Origin: Shewanella basaltis
Lineage (GTDB): Bacteria > Pseudomonadota > Gammaproteobacteria > Enterobacterales > Shewanellaceae
Assembly: GCF_023283885.1 (NCBI RefSeq)
Contig: NZ_JAKILA010000012.1
Location: 1 to 64,000 of the forward strand
Direction of reading: 5' to 3'
DNA length: 64,000 nt
Part shown: piece after piece, positions 56,192 to 64,000 of the stretch
Layout of the letters: the number at the start of each line of letters is the position of its first letter
How positions within the stretch are numbered: position 1 is the first letter of the stretch
Position numbers and translations under genes: made by a program
Notes under the pieces: generated by a model
Databases searched by the model: none
What the model saw: only the letters and a program-made list of their open reading frames with translations
What the model was told of the DNA's origin: nothing

Positions 56192-56824
56192 ATGTTTAAA
56201 GTTGTAAATTGGATGATTGTTTCACGATCTCAATTACTAGTTGATTTACTTGATTGCCGTTGGCCTCAGGAGTTTTTAGTTAAGTTAACTAAAGCCCAAC
56301 CAAACAATATGGCCAAAATGCTCATTGAAGATCCTATTTCTATCGTATTTTTTGACTTGTCGACGATTGATATTCAACAGGCATACCAATTACAACGCCT
56401 TATAGAACGTGAATATTGCGCCATTCATACTGTGTTTATTAATTTTCCTAAGCAGCTTGATACCCGCTTTCTTATTCACCCTGCGACTACTCTAGGGGTG
56501 TTTTACGCTGAAACCAGTTTGACCGATATTAGCCTTGGATTGAATGACATCATGAAAGGGCGCAGCGTCATGCCGCCAGAGCTATTAGATTCGATGATGA
56601 ATGATGATAACGAGGCTGAAAGTGATCAACTCACTATTCGTGAACGCGAAGTGTTACATGCGTTACTGTCTGGTAGTACCAATCTTGATATTGCCAATCA
56701 ATTGTTTGTGAGTGAATCGACGATTAAAACTCATTTGTACCGAGCATTTAGAAAGATAGGCGTTTCCAGTAGAGGCCAAGCGATTGCTTGGGCACAAACT
56801 CATATGCACGAGGTTAGAGTATAA
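56192..56824 (+). CDS. CsgD-like LuxR-family regulator
   Basis: A 210-residue protein. An N-terminal receiver-like fold (MIVSRSQLLVDLLDC... and ISIVFFDLS) precedes a C-terminal LuxR HTH at 143-203 (LTIREREVLHALLSGSTNLDIANQLFVS and on through TIKTHLYRAFRKIGVSSR). The sequence and layout recall CsgD and biofilm regulators of Vibrio and Shewanella. The phospho-acceptor region is atypical (FFDLSTID). I chose ATG 56192 with GGAG 8 nt upstream over a GTG at 56183. It is isolated between repeats and a terminator. Confidence 0.85.
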   Translation: MFKVVNWMIVSRSQLLVDLLDCRWPQEFLVKLTKAQPNNMAKMLIEDPISIVFFDLSTIDIQQAYQLQRLIEREYCAIHTVFINFPKQLDTRFLIHPATTLGVFYAETSLTDISLGLNDIMKGRSVMPPELLDSMMNDDNEAESDQLTIREREVLHALLSGSTNLDIANQLFVSESTIKTHLYRAFRKIGVSSRGQAIAWAQTHMHEVRV

Positions 56825-56850
56825 ATCGGCTAATGTTTGCAGGTATTGAC

Positions 56851-56880
56851 AAAAATGGGTATCAGTTGATACCCATTTTT
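56851..56880. terminator. Bidirectional terminator, LuxR gene / M61 peptidase
   Basis: AAAAATGGGTATCA-GT-TGATACCCATTTTT, a perfect 14-bp stem between convergent genes. Confidence 0.93.
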
Positions 56881-56930
56881 GTGTCTGTTTGCCGTGGTTA
56901 TTCAATAAACCACGGCGAATTAACCTAACG

Positions 56931-58688
56931 TTAATTCAACCACAGTGCCGTTTTACTGGTGTCGCTAATGGTTAATGAAACAGTGTCGGCTTCTGCTTCA
57001 CAAATCGGTAATTGCCCTTGCATAAGCTCGTCACGTCTAAACCAATGTAGATTGAGTTTTTGTCCTAGGTTGTAGCTTTGCAGTTGTTGTTCAAACTGCG
57101 CATTCACCTGTAAATTATCTGCGGCAATCAGTAAATCTCCCGCGCTTAATCCCGCTTGATGTGCAGGGCTGTTTTGGCTAACCGTTAACACTTTTAACCC
57201 CAAGGATTCAGGTTTTGTTTTTGCACCAAAGGCAATTTTATAGCCTTTAGCCTCTCCACCACCTAGATCATTGGCTCCTTCACTTGATCGCACAGTCATG
57301 TTTACGCCGACCTGTTCAAGTAAGCTGCTTAATGGCAAGTCTTGGGTGTTGTCTAAATAAGCAAAAATATCATCGCAGGGGCGATTTAGCAGGTTTTCAA
57401 CAATCTGTTGGTGACTCATGTTATGAGTGCCAATGTCTTGCAGGCCATATTGTTGCCATAACGCGCGCATCACGTCATCAAGGCTGTGCTTGCCCTGGGT
57501 TTCTATACGTATGGTTAAGTCTAGGTACAAGGCAAACAGTGCACCTTTGGTGTAATAGCTGACAATGGCATTCGCGGCATTTTCATCTTGTTTATAAAAC
57601 TTAGTCCAAGCATTAAAACTTGACTGTTTTAAGGTTTGTTTAAAGCGCCCCTCGCCGCGATACACACGCGTCATGATTTGGCTCAGCAGAGTTAAATAGC
57701 CTTTTTCATCAATACATTTTGACTTAAAGGTAATTAAATCATCGTAGTACGAGGTAATCCCCTCATAAGCCCATAACTGCTCCGTGTACGACTCTTTTGA
57801 TAAATCAAATGGGGTAAACTCGGCTGGTTTAATGCGTTTGACGTTCCATGAATGGAAGTATTCGTGGCTGCAAAGTGACAAATAGGTGCGATAGCCTTTA
57901 TCAACCGGCGCATCGAGCGACAATGGGAGGTCAGTGCGCGAACACATTAACGCCGTTGAGGCTTTGTGTTCTAACCCGCCAAAACCGTTATCTAAAACCG
58001 TGGTCATAAACACATAACGCTCAAACGGTGCTGGTGTGCCAAATAAGTTAATTTGATATTCGCAAATGGCGGTTAAATCCTTAGCCAGGCGAGCCATATT
58101 GGCGCGGTGTTTACCACTGAGTACGATGTCATGTGGCACGCCTGCGGCGTAAAATGTTTCAATGCTCAGCTCGCCCATTTCAACGGGATGATCGATTAAG
58201 TCGTCGTAGTTTGGGGCGTTAAAATCGCCAAAGCCAAATGGCTCACCTGCGGTTCTGTGCATGCTGGTGGCTAATGTCCAGTGGCTTAACTCGGCTAAAG
58301 CGGGTTTGGCAATGGTCACTTGGTGCGGTTGTGACTCAAGCCCTTTGGCGGCTAAAAACACGCTACTGCCATTAAAGAAACCGTGGTTGGTATCAAGGTG
58401 GGCGGTACGTACCGATAAATCCCAGGCATATATTTGATAGCATAATACGACATGGCTACCCTGGTTATTTAGCTGCCAGGTTTGCTTGTCCAGTTGGGTG
58501 ACCGTTAACGCTTGCTGATTTTCTTTGGCGTCGATTTCGATAATGTTTTTCGCAAAGTCACGGATCATGTAGCTGCCAGGTAACCAAGCCGGTAAATAAA
58601 AAATGTGTGATGGTGAGGCTTGGGTAACGGTGAGGGTGACTTCAAATAAGTGGGCTTTAGGATCGATCGCATGGATATGATAATGCAT
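56931..58688 (-). CDS. M61-family metallopeptidase with PDZ domain
   Basis: A 585-residue protein of the glycyl-aminopeptidase (M61) family. The zinc motif is HEYFH near 273-277 with downstream Glu in YEGITSYYDD. A C-terminal PDZ domain is at about 480-560 (LTVSQNSPAHQAGLSAGDLLIAADN). The N terminus has no clear signal peptide. I chose ATG 58688 over a longer start at 58718, which adds a non-conserved MLRPYYLEFF. It is convergent with the LuxR gene. Confidence 0.92.
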   Translation of the reverse strand: MHYHIHAIDPKAHLFEVTLTVTQASPSHIFYLPAWLPGSYMIRDFAKNIIEIDAKENQQALTVTQLDKQTWQLNNQGSHVVLCYQIYAWDLSVRTAHLDTNHGFFNGSSVFLAAKGLESQPHQVTIAKPALAELSHWTLATSMHRTAGEPFGFGDFNAPNYDDLIDHPVEMGELSIETFYAAGVPHDIVLSGKHRANMARLAKDLTAICEYQINLFGTPAPFERYVFMTTVLDNGFGGLEHKASTALMCSRTDLPLSLDAPVDKGYRTYLSLCSHEYFHSWNVKRIKPAEFTPFDLSKESYTEQLWAYEGITSYYDDLITFKSKCIDEKGYLTLLSQIMTRVYRGEGRFKQTLKQSSFNAWTKFYKQDENAANAIVSYYTKGALFALYLDLTIRIETQGKHSLDDVMRALWQQYGLQDIGTHNMSHQQIVENLLNRPCDDIFAYLDNTQDLPLSSLLEQVGVNMTVRSSEGANDLGGGEAKGYKIAFGAKTKPESLGLKVLTVSQNSPAHQAGLSAGDLLIAADNLQVNAQFEQQLQSYNLGQKLNLHWFRRDELMQGQLPICEAEADTVSLTISDTSKTALWLN

Positions 58689-58889
58689 AAAGAATTCCAA
58701 ATAGTAGGGACGTAGCAATCAAAAGGATTGAGCTATAATCGACAATGCTGCCAAAAATGACTCAGTTAAGCAAACGAATCCCATTTTCTGCAAAAGATAG
58801 CTGATTAATTGCGTTTTTTCTGGAGTCGGAGATCAAAGGCTTGATACTATATCATTCACAAAATGCTGTTATTCATTAAGGATCCTAAA

Positions 58890-59246
58890 ATGGCCGAAGA
58901 AACCATATTCAGTAAAATCATTCGTCGTGAAATTCCAGCCGATATCTTATATCAAGATGAACTTGTCACTGCATTTCGTGATATTGCTCCACAAGCGCCA
59001 ACGCACATACTGATTATTCCTAACCATTTAATTGCGACGGCAAATGATGTCAAAGCATCAGATGAAAAAGCATTAGGCCGTATGATGACTGTTGCGGCTA
59101 AATTAGCTGATGAAGCAGGCATTGCAGACGATGGTTATCGGTTAATTATGAATTGCAATAAACACGGCGGCCAAGAGGTTTACCATATTCATTTGCACCT
59201 TGTAGGCGGTAAGCCTTTAGGCCCTATGTTGAGCCGCGACTCATGA
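58890..59246 (+). CDS. hinT: HIT-family purine nucleoside phosphoramidase HinT
   Basis: A 118-residue HIT protein with the histidine triad [10 protein letters not shown] at 98-107 and the N-terminal [14 protein letters not shown]. The start is ATG 58890 (MAEETIF, AAGG upstream) rather than 58863. The next gene overlaps by 4 nt, so translation is coupled. Confidence 0.96.
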   Translation: MAEETIFSKIIRREIPADILYQDELVTAFRDIAPQAPTHILIIPNHLIATANDVKASDEKALGRMMTVAAKLADEAGIADDGYRLIMNCNKHGGQEVYHIHLHLVGGKPLGPMLSRDS

Positions 59247-59755
59247 AAATAAACAGTGATTTTTTCCCATTAACTGAAGTGGCCACTCGTTTTGTTAACC
59301 AATTAGCTCAGTGTCGCCGCCTAGGGTTAAGTGTTAAAGAAGCCAGTGAGCATCACGTACTCATTGAGCTGCCTTACAGCCAAAATATTATTGGTTACCC
59401 CGACACGGGGGTGATCCATGGCGGGGTGATTACCACCCTAATAGACACGGCTTGTGGCACTGCGGTGGTTTGTGCCATTTTAAAAAAATATCAATCGCTT
59501 GAGTTATCACCCACATTAGATTTACGAGTCGATTACATGAAGCCTGCTGAGCCGCACAAGCCGGTCTATGCCTTTGCCGAGTGTTATCGGTTATCGTCAA
59601 GTGTCGCCTTTACCCGTGCGATTGCTTATCAAGACAGTATCGACGAGCCTATTGCCCATGCCGTTGGCTCGTTTATGCGTATTAGCCCTGAAATGGTTGG
59701 CGAAGCGTTTCGTCAGGCGTTAATGGGAAACTTGCCGGAGAGTCAGCATGACTGA
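59243..59755 (+). CDS. Hotdog-fold thioesterase (PaaI-like), first of two
   Basis: A 170-residue protein with the 4HBT/PaaI motif [28 protein letters not shown], including the HGG and catalytic Asp region. It overlaps hinT by 4 nt and the next thioesterase by 8 nt. This pair behind hinT is a conserved Shewanella arrangement as far as I can judge. The substrate is unknown. Confidence 0.88.
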   Translation: MKINSDFFPLTEVATRFVNQLAQCRRLGLSVKEASEHHVLIELPYSQNIIGYPDTGVIHGGVITTLIDTACGTAVVCAILKKYQSLELSPTLDLRVDYMKPAEPHKPVYAFAECYRLSSSVAFTRAIAYQDSIDEPIAHAVGSFMRISPEMVGEAFRQALMGNLPESQHD

Positions 59756-60215
59756 GCAAACAACCCCAGTAGCATCAAGTGAGTTGGATGTTCAAGATGT
59801 GGTAAAACGTGCCATTGAGTTAAATGACTACAGTTATTTACTCGAAAAAGTGCCGTATTCACAATTTATAGGCATGTCGGTTGCCCGTTTTGGCGACGAG
59901 ATGGTGTTTAAGTTGCCAGCAAAAGATGACAATATCGGTAATCCGATTTTGCCGGCAATTCATGGCGGCGTGATTGCTGGTTTTATGGAAATGTCGGCCA
60001 TTGTGCAATTAATGGTGTTCATGCAAGCCAAAAAGGTGCCTAAAATCGTCGATTTTTCAATTGACTATTTACGTGCTGGGTTACATCAAGACAGCTTTGC
60101 AGAATGTAAAATTACTCGCCAGGGGCGTCGTGTGGCCAATGTCAGTATCAATTGCTGGCAAACAAATCGTAAGCAATTAATTGCCACCGCGAGGGCGCAT
60201 TTTTTGTTAGATTAA
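59748..60215 (+). CDS. Hotdog-fold thioesterase (PaaI-like), second of two
   Basis: A 155-residue protein. Motif NIGNPILPAIHGGVIAGFMEMSAI places it in the same hotdog family, but it has Glu instead of Asp at the expected catalytic residue position (FMEMSA). It shares about a quarter of residues with its neighbour by eye. The two overlapping genes probably form a heteromeric enzyme. Confidence 0.86.
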   Translation: MTEQTTPVASSELDVQDVVKRAIELNDYSYLLEKVPYSQFIGMSVARFGDEMVFKLPAKDDNIGNPILPAIHGGVIAGFMEMSAIVQLMVFMQAKKVPKIVDFSIDYLRAGLHQDSFAECKITRQGRRVANVSINCWQTNRKQLIATARAHFLLD

Positions 60216-60251
60216 TAACCCAATACCGCCAGTAACATTTAAGGAAAGATT

Positions 60252-60644
60252 ATGAAACTTGCATCACTTTTTGTACTCGCATCAGCATTGTTACTCGGTG
60301 CTTGCGCCCACAATACTGCGGGTATTGCCGTTGACTCTAACGGACAGGTAAGGGTAGACAGCTCATCATTTGCAAGTGACATTAATGTAACGGATATTAG
60401 CTCAATGATGGTGGCTGACTTAGTTAAAGCGTCGGCGCTCATTCAGAGTAAATCGAGCTCAGACTTACGGGTACAATACAAATTTACCTGGTTTGACGCC
60501 AACGGCGACACCATTGAAGATGAAGCTACAAGTTGGAAGTCGGTTAAATTACATGGCATGCAACAACGGCAAGTCAGCGCGGTTGCACCAAATACTCAAG
60601 CCACTGGTTTTGAAATATACGTGCGCGAAACCTATTCTCATTAA
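60252..60644 (+). CDS. ycfL: YcfL-type outer-membrane lipoprotein (DUF1425)
   Basis: A 130-residue lipoprotein with lipobox LLGAC (Cys18) and the DUF1425 fold (LRVQYKFTWFDANGDTIE, TGFEIYVRETYSH). In E. coli ycfL follows hinT and precedes lpoB. Here it lies 36 nt after the second thioesterase. A link to cell-wall lipoproteins is only by analogy. Confidence 0.87.
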   Translation: MKLASLFVLASALLLGACAHNTAGIAVDSNGQVRVDSSSFASDINVTDISSMMVADLVKASALIQSKSSSDLRVQYKFTWFDANGDTIEDEATSWKSVKLHGMQQRQVSAVAPNTQATGFEIYVRETYSH

Positions 60645-60790
60645 GATTTTGTCGCCCTTTTAGACGATGCGTTATATGGCTCATTTGCAAGTACTCGCTC
60701 ATTAATAAAGCCCAGGTGTTGGCAAAATGAGTTTTGTGTTATCAAATTGTATGACGGATCGTGTAATCATTTTTTAGATAGTTTATACTC

Positions 60791-60887
60791 GTGGCCGCCA
60801 AGGGGTGTTCAGCAATACTGAACTGAGATGTCTTAAGACGAACCCTTAGAACCTGATCCGGCTTATACCGGCGTAGGAATGGGCCAC
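60791..60887 (+). ncRNA. TPP (THI-box) riboswitch aptamer
   Basis: P1 is GTGGCC (60791-60796) pairing with GGCCAC (60882-60887). The core has the THI-box signatures GGGGTG, CTGAGA and ACCCTTAGAACCTGATCCGG, then ACCGGCGTAGGAA. It lies immediately before a TonB-receptor gene. The aptamer binds thiamine pyrophosphate and here probably acts on translation (see 60923-60952). Confidence 0.96.
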
Positions 60888-60922
60888 ACTATCTATAAGT
60901 GCACCTCTTATTCGCTACTCTT

Positions 60923-60952
60923 GCCGGATCTCAAAATCACTATTTGAGGTCC
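60923..60952 (+). promoter_or_regulatory. Expression platform: SD-sequestering hairpin of the TPP switch
   Basis: GGATCTCAAA (60926-60935) pairs with TTTGAGGTCC (60943-60952) in a 10-bp stem (one G-T) that buries the Shine-Dalgarno GAGG of the receptor gene. GCCGGATC (60923-60930), which overlaps the 5' side of that stem, is perfectly complementary to GATCCGGC (60855-60862) in the aptamer. The two pairings are mutually exclusive: aptamer folding with TPP leaves the sequestor intact (OFF), and without TPP the anti-sequestor can form (ON). Confidence 0.8.
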
Positions 60953-60953
60953 T

Positions 60954-63155
60954 ATGTTCACGAAAAAATCTATCGGGTTATCCCACTCGCCAATTGCTTT
61001 AGCGGTTATCGCAGCATTCAGTTCACCTATCGTTATGGCTAAAACTGCAGATGTTGAGCGCGTGACGCCAGAATATGAAAAAATGGAAGTCATCGTTGTT
61101 AACGCTGACTTTAGTAATATCAGCCTAGATAAAATGCCATCAAGCGTTACGGTAATTGATGCACAGCAATTAGAAGATGAAGGTGCACAGCATTTTGAAG
61201 ATGTGCTGAACTCCATCGCTAACTTTAACTGGTCTGGTGGTAGTTCACGGCCTAAATATTTCCAAATTCGTGGTGTTGGTGAACAAGAGCAATACCAGGG
61301 TGCACCCAATTCATCAGTTGGTTTTGTGGTCGATGATATTGACTTGTCAGGGCTTGGCATGGTGTCGAGCATGTATGACATGCAGCAAGTTGAAGTGCTG
61401 CGTGGACCACAAGGGACCCAATATGGCGCTAATGCATTAGCTGGGTTAATTTACCTAAAAAGTAATGACCCAACCGAGTCATTTGAGCACGGCGCCAAAG
61501 TGAGTGTAGGTGACGATGATTTGCGTACTTTTTCTGGCTTTAGTTCAGGGCCATTAAATGACTCAGGTAAATTACTGTACCGGGTGTCTGTAGAGCAACA
61601 TAATCAAAATGGTTACCGTGATAATTTATACTTAAACCGCGACGACACCAACGAGCGTGACGAGCTAAGCGCTCGCGCTAAATTACGTTGGTATGCCACA
61701 GACGACTTGCAAATTGATTTGACCTTATTACATGCCAATTTTGATAACGGCTATGACGCCTGGACACTCGACAATAACACCAGTAATACCTTAACGGATA
61801 AACCCGGCATGGATGCACAAGAAACCACAGGTGCAGGGCTTAAATTTATTTACACTGGTGCAAGCGCATTTGACTTTACCTCGCTCTCATCTATTGCCAA
61901 AACCGATCACCGCCACGCGTATGATGGTGACTGGGCAAATCCAGATTACTGGGCAAGCAAACAATGCACCGCCTATGACGATGATTACAATGTTATCGGC
62001 AGCGAACCCTGTGTGTACGACTACATCTGGGATAAAAAAGGCGATAGGCAAACGCTCACCCAGGAGTTTCGTTTATCGTCTAAAGAGGCGGGGCGAATTT
62101 TTGCAGGCAGCACAGATTGGTTAGTGGGCGTATACACCATGAACCTCAACGAAGATAACGACTTATATTCTGAATACAACACATGGCCTGATGAAGTGTT
62201 GCAATCTAGCTACGAAGCCACCAATTATGCGGTGTTTGCTCAATTAGACACTCACCTTGGCCAAGATTATTTATTGTCTAGCGGTTTACGTATAGAGCGT
62301 CGTGACAGCGAGTACCGCGACAGTAATAATGATAATTTTGACCCGTCAGAAAACATGTGGGGCGGTCATATTGCACTTTCTAAAGCCATTAGTCGCAACC
62401 ATAACGCATACGCTCGCATAGCCCGCGGCTATAAAGCGGGTGGCTTTAACATGACGTTGCCCACTGAATTAGCCAACAAAAAAGAGTTTGATACCGAGAT
62501 TTTATATAACTATGAAATGGGTATGAAATCCACATGGTTAGATGGCAAGGTTGACTCTACCTTAGCAATATTCTTTATGGACCGCGACGATCAGCAGGTT
62601 GCTGCGTCTTTACAAGATCCCGACAACCCTCAACGATTTGTGCTATTTACCGAAAATGCCGGTAGTTCGCAAAATTACGGCGCAGAGTTAGATGCTAAAT
62701 GGTACTTAACCGAAAACATCGAGTTTTATGGTAGCGTCGGTTGGCTTGAGACTGAATATGGCCAATATGAATACAGTGACAAGTACGGCTCGATTATTGA
62801 CTTGTCTGGTCGTGATCTTGCCCATTCACCTCAATTTACCTACAGTGCCGGTATGACTTATGTCGCCGATTCGGGCTGGTTTGCTAATATTAATGCCAGT
62901 GGCAAAAGCGATTTTTATTACTCAGACAGCAACGAGTCAACATCAGACGCTTACACCATTTATAACGCACGCCTAGGTTATGAAACCGCAACCTGGTCTG
63001 CCTATTTATGGGGCCGTAATTTATTTGATAAAGAATACGGTGTGCGCGGTTTCTATTTTGGCAATGAGCCAGATTTAGATTGGGCCGACAAACAGTACAT
63101 TCGCTATGGCGATCCACGTCAAGTGGGTGTGACATTCGACTATAAATTTATGTAA
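60954..63155 (+). CDS. TonB-dependent outer-membrane receptor, thiamine-regulated
   Basis: A 733-residue receptor. It has a signal peptide (IALAVIAAFSSPIVMA) and TonB-box-like MEVIVVNA. The plug domain contains PSSVTVIDAQQLEDEGAQ and RGPQGTQYGANALAGLI, and a 22-strand barrel ends in the aromatic FDYKFM. The TPP riboswitch before it and YkoF/PnuC-type genes after it indicate a receptor for thiamine, its phosphates or the HMP moiety. Confidence 0.93.
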   Translation: MFTKKSIGLSHSPIALAVIAAFSSPIVMAKTADVERVTPEYEKMEVIVVNADFSNISLDKMPSSVTVIDAQQLEDEGAQHFEDVLNSIANFNWSGGSSRPKYFQIRGVGEQEQYQGAPNSSVGFVVDDIDLSGLGMVSSMYDMQQVEVLRGPQGTQYGANALAGLIYLKSNDPTESFEHGAKVSVGDDDLRTFSGFSSGPLNDSGKLLYRVSVEQHNQNGYRDNLYLNRDDTNERDELSARAKLRWYATDDLQIDLTLLHANFDNGYDAWTLDNNTSNTLTDKPGMDAQETTGAGLKFIYTGASAFDFTSLSSIAKTDHRHAYDGDWANPDYWASKQCTAYDDDYNVIGSEPCVYDYIWDKKGDRQTLTQEFRLSSKEAGRIFAGSTDWLVGVYTMNLNEDNDLYSEYNTWPDEVLQSSYEATNYAVFAQLDTHLGQDYLLSSGLRIERRDSEYRDSNNDNFDPSENMWGGHIALSKAISRNHNAYARIARGYKAGGFNMTLPTELANKKEFDTEILYNYEMGMKSTWLDGKVDSTLAIFFMDRDDQQVAASLQDPDNPQRFVLFTENAGSSQNYGAELDAKWYLTENIEFYGSVGWLETEYGQYEYSDKYGSIIDLSGRDLAHSPQFTYSAGMTYVADSGWFANINASGKSDFYYSDSNESTSDAYTIYNARLGYETATWSAYLWGRNLFDKEYGVRGFYFGNEPDLDWADKQYIRYGDPRQVGVTFDYKFM

Positions 63156-63161
63156 CGACTC

Positions 63162-63230
63162 TCAACTCGGATAATAAAGGCAACGACACACTTAGTTGCC
63201 TTGCTAAATCCTAATATTCATCCGAGTTGA
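63162..63230. repeat. Nested inverted repeats after the receptor gene
   Basis: An outer TCAACTCGGA (63162-63171) pairs with TCCGAGTTGA (63221-63230), and an inner AAGGCAAC (63177-63184) pairs with GTTGCCTT (63195-63202). It lies directly after the receptor stop and may terminate or process the message. Confidence 0.6.
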
Positions 63231-63295
63231 TGCTGTTAATGCTACTGGCAAAAGGCAGTTAAGATTTGCCCTTTTACCAGAACACATTAACAGCA
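63231..63295. repeat. Long stem-loop before the YkoF-like gene
   Basis: TGCTGTTAATG (63231-63241) pairs with CATTAACAGCA (63285-63295), and inside it CTGGCAAAAGG pairs with CCTTTTACCAG. It abuts the previous hairpin, so the 190-bp gap between the receptor and the next gene is almost wholly structured. Confidence 0.6.
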
Positions 63296-63343
63296 CCATA
63301 GATTATGGCATCCTAGGTGCTGCAACTTTTAAGGATATTCGTA

Positions 63344-63604
63344 ATGAAATTAACGGCAGAAATCAGTATGTATCCACTACACGAAAACTATCTTGATCCC
63401 ATTAAGTGGTTTATTGATCGTGTTGACCGTTATGACAATATTGAACGTGTTACCAATGCCATGGCCACACAAGTGTGTGGCGAGTACAGCGATGTGATGT
63501 CAATGTTAGCCACCGAAATGCAAGCCGCACATGAAAAGTGGGGCAAAGCCGTATTTGTGTGTAAGTTTATTGGCGGCGAACTTAACCTAAGCCATAGCGA
63601 ATAA
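63344..63604 (+). CDS. YkoF-like thiamine/HMP-binding protein
   Basis: An 86-residue protein starting MKLTAEISMYPLHENY and forming one ferredoxin-like YkoF domain. YkoF proteins bind thiamine or hydroxymethylpyrimidine; B. subtilis YkoF has two such repeats, this one has one. The start is ATG 63344 with AAGGATA upstream. It lies between a TPP-controlled receptor and a PnuC permease, which supports a thiamine role. Confidence 0.85.
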   Translation: MKLTAEISMYPLHENYLDPIKWFIDRVDRYDNIERVTNAMATQVCGEYSDVMSMLATEMQAAHEKWGKAVFVCKFIGGELNLSHSE

Positions 63605-63609
63605 CCGCC

Positions 63610-64000
63610 ATGAATGAAGTGATGTTAGCCATTCAACAAGCGTTTACCGAGGCGTCGGTGATGACATTTTGGGAAGCTATCGCGGTCATGCTTGCGCTGG
63701 CTTACCTAATTTTGGCAATGCGCACTAATATTTGGTGTTGGTCGGCTGCTTTTTTAAGCACCGCAATTTATACCATATTGTTTTGGAATGTATCGCTACT
63801 CATGGAGTCGGTACTCAATATTTATTATATGGGGATGGCCGTTTATGGTTATTGGTTGTGGCTGCAGGTACCGCCGGAGCAGCAATCGCAGCAACATGAC
63901 GTCAGCTCTCAGCTGAGTATCACCAGTTGGACATGGCATACCCACGCCATTTTGATTACTGTCACTGCGTTGGTGTCAGTTGCGGTGGGTTACGCTATGG
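63610..64000 (+). CDS. pnuT: PnuC-family permease (probable thiamine transporter PnuT), 3' end beyond window
   Basis: The first 130 residues of a membrane protein beginning MNEVMLAIQQAF. PnuC family motifs are visible: TFWEAIAVMLALAYLILAMR, WCWSAAFLSTAIYTILFW, ESVLNIYYMGMAVYGYWLW. It starts 5 nt after the YkoF-like gene and belongs to the same operon. In TPP-regulated loci the PnuC-type carrier is called PnuT and imports thiamine; this assignment is by context. The C-terminal part is missing. Confidence 0.9.
   Translation, partial: MNEVMLAIQQAFTEASVMTFWEAIAVMLALAYLILAMRTNIWCWSAAFLSTAIYTILFWNVSLLMESVLNIYYMGMAVYGYWLWLQVPPEQQSQQHDVSSQLSITSWTWHTHAILITVTALVSVAVGYAM

Overview
The window is a chromosomal stretch of a Gammaproteobacterium of the Shewanella type, most like the low-GC cold-water species (S. 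frigidimarina group). The evidence is the gene content and order: acs next to a CrbS-like SSS-domain hybrid kinase next to bioA/bioBFCD, a small periplasmic tetrahaem cytochrome (CctA/STC type), the maoP/hdfR pair, and the rne-rluC-HAD-yceF-yceD-rpmF-plsX-fabHDG-acpP-fabF block. The species assignment is inference; the gene calls come from the translated sequence.

Layout. 1-1100: a tRNA-Lys(UUU) array in which three tRNA copies (the first cut by the window edge) are separated by seven ~80-bp units that start like the tRNA and then diverge, plus one decayed unit. 1294-5205: a DcaP-like porin, grxA, radD and a small secreted protein. 5206-5666: a MITE-like inverted-repeat element. 5667-13706: acs, crbS, a GST, and divergent argO/argP. 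13726-18940: biotin genes bioA <> bioBFCD with a likely BirA operator between them. 19016-28000: a diguanylate cyclase, a beta-barrel protein, maoP <> hdfR, dgkA, a secreted ATP-dependent DNA ligase, a LMW tyrosine phosphatase, rbgA, a 2OG-Fe(II) oxygenase and a fused MsrB-MsrA. 28233-41107: rne <> rluC, HAD phosphatase, yceF, then the yceD-rpmF-plsX-fabHDG-acpP-fabF lipid-synthesis cluster. 41198-43260: a thioesterase, a 3-hydroxyisobutyrate-dehydrogenase-like enzyme and the tetrahaem cytochrome.

43380-55580 is a complete nitrate assimilation locus: nasA-cobA-ybiB-like-nasT, then nirB-nirD-narK and a PP2C phosphatase/Ser-Thr kinase fusion. Both transcription units have GG-N10-GC sigma-54 promoters. 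The first also has two tandem NtrC-type sites, and the second has an intrinsic terminator in its leader that is the natural target of the ANTAR protein NasT. 55581-56191 is packed with MITE-like repeats ahead of a CsgD-like LuxR regulator. 56931-60644: an M61 peptidase, hinT, two hotdog thioesterases and a YcfL lipoprotein.

60791-64000 is a thiamine uptake locus: a TPP riboswitch, a TonB-dependent receptor, a YkoF-like small protein and the start of a PnuC/PnuT permease. The sequence downstream of the aptamer contains both a Shine-Dalgarno-sequestering hairpin and a perfect 8-nt anti-sequestor pairing, so a full translational switch can be read directly.

No prophage, insertion sequence with transposase, CRISPR array or defence island was seen. 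The most unusual items are the tRNA-Lys-derived repeats, the layered control of nitrate assimilation with its associated kinase/phosphatase, and the TPP switch.
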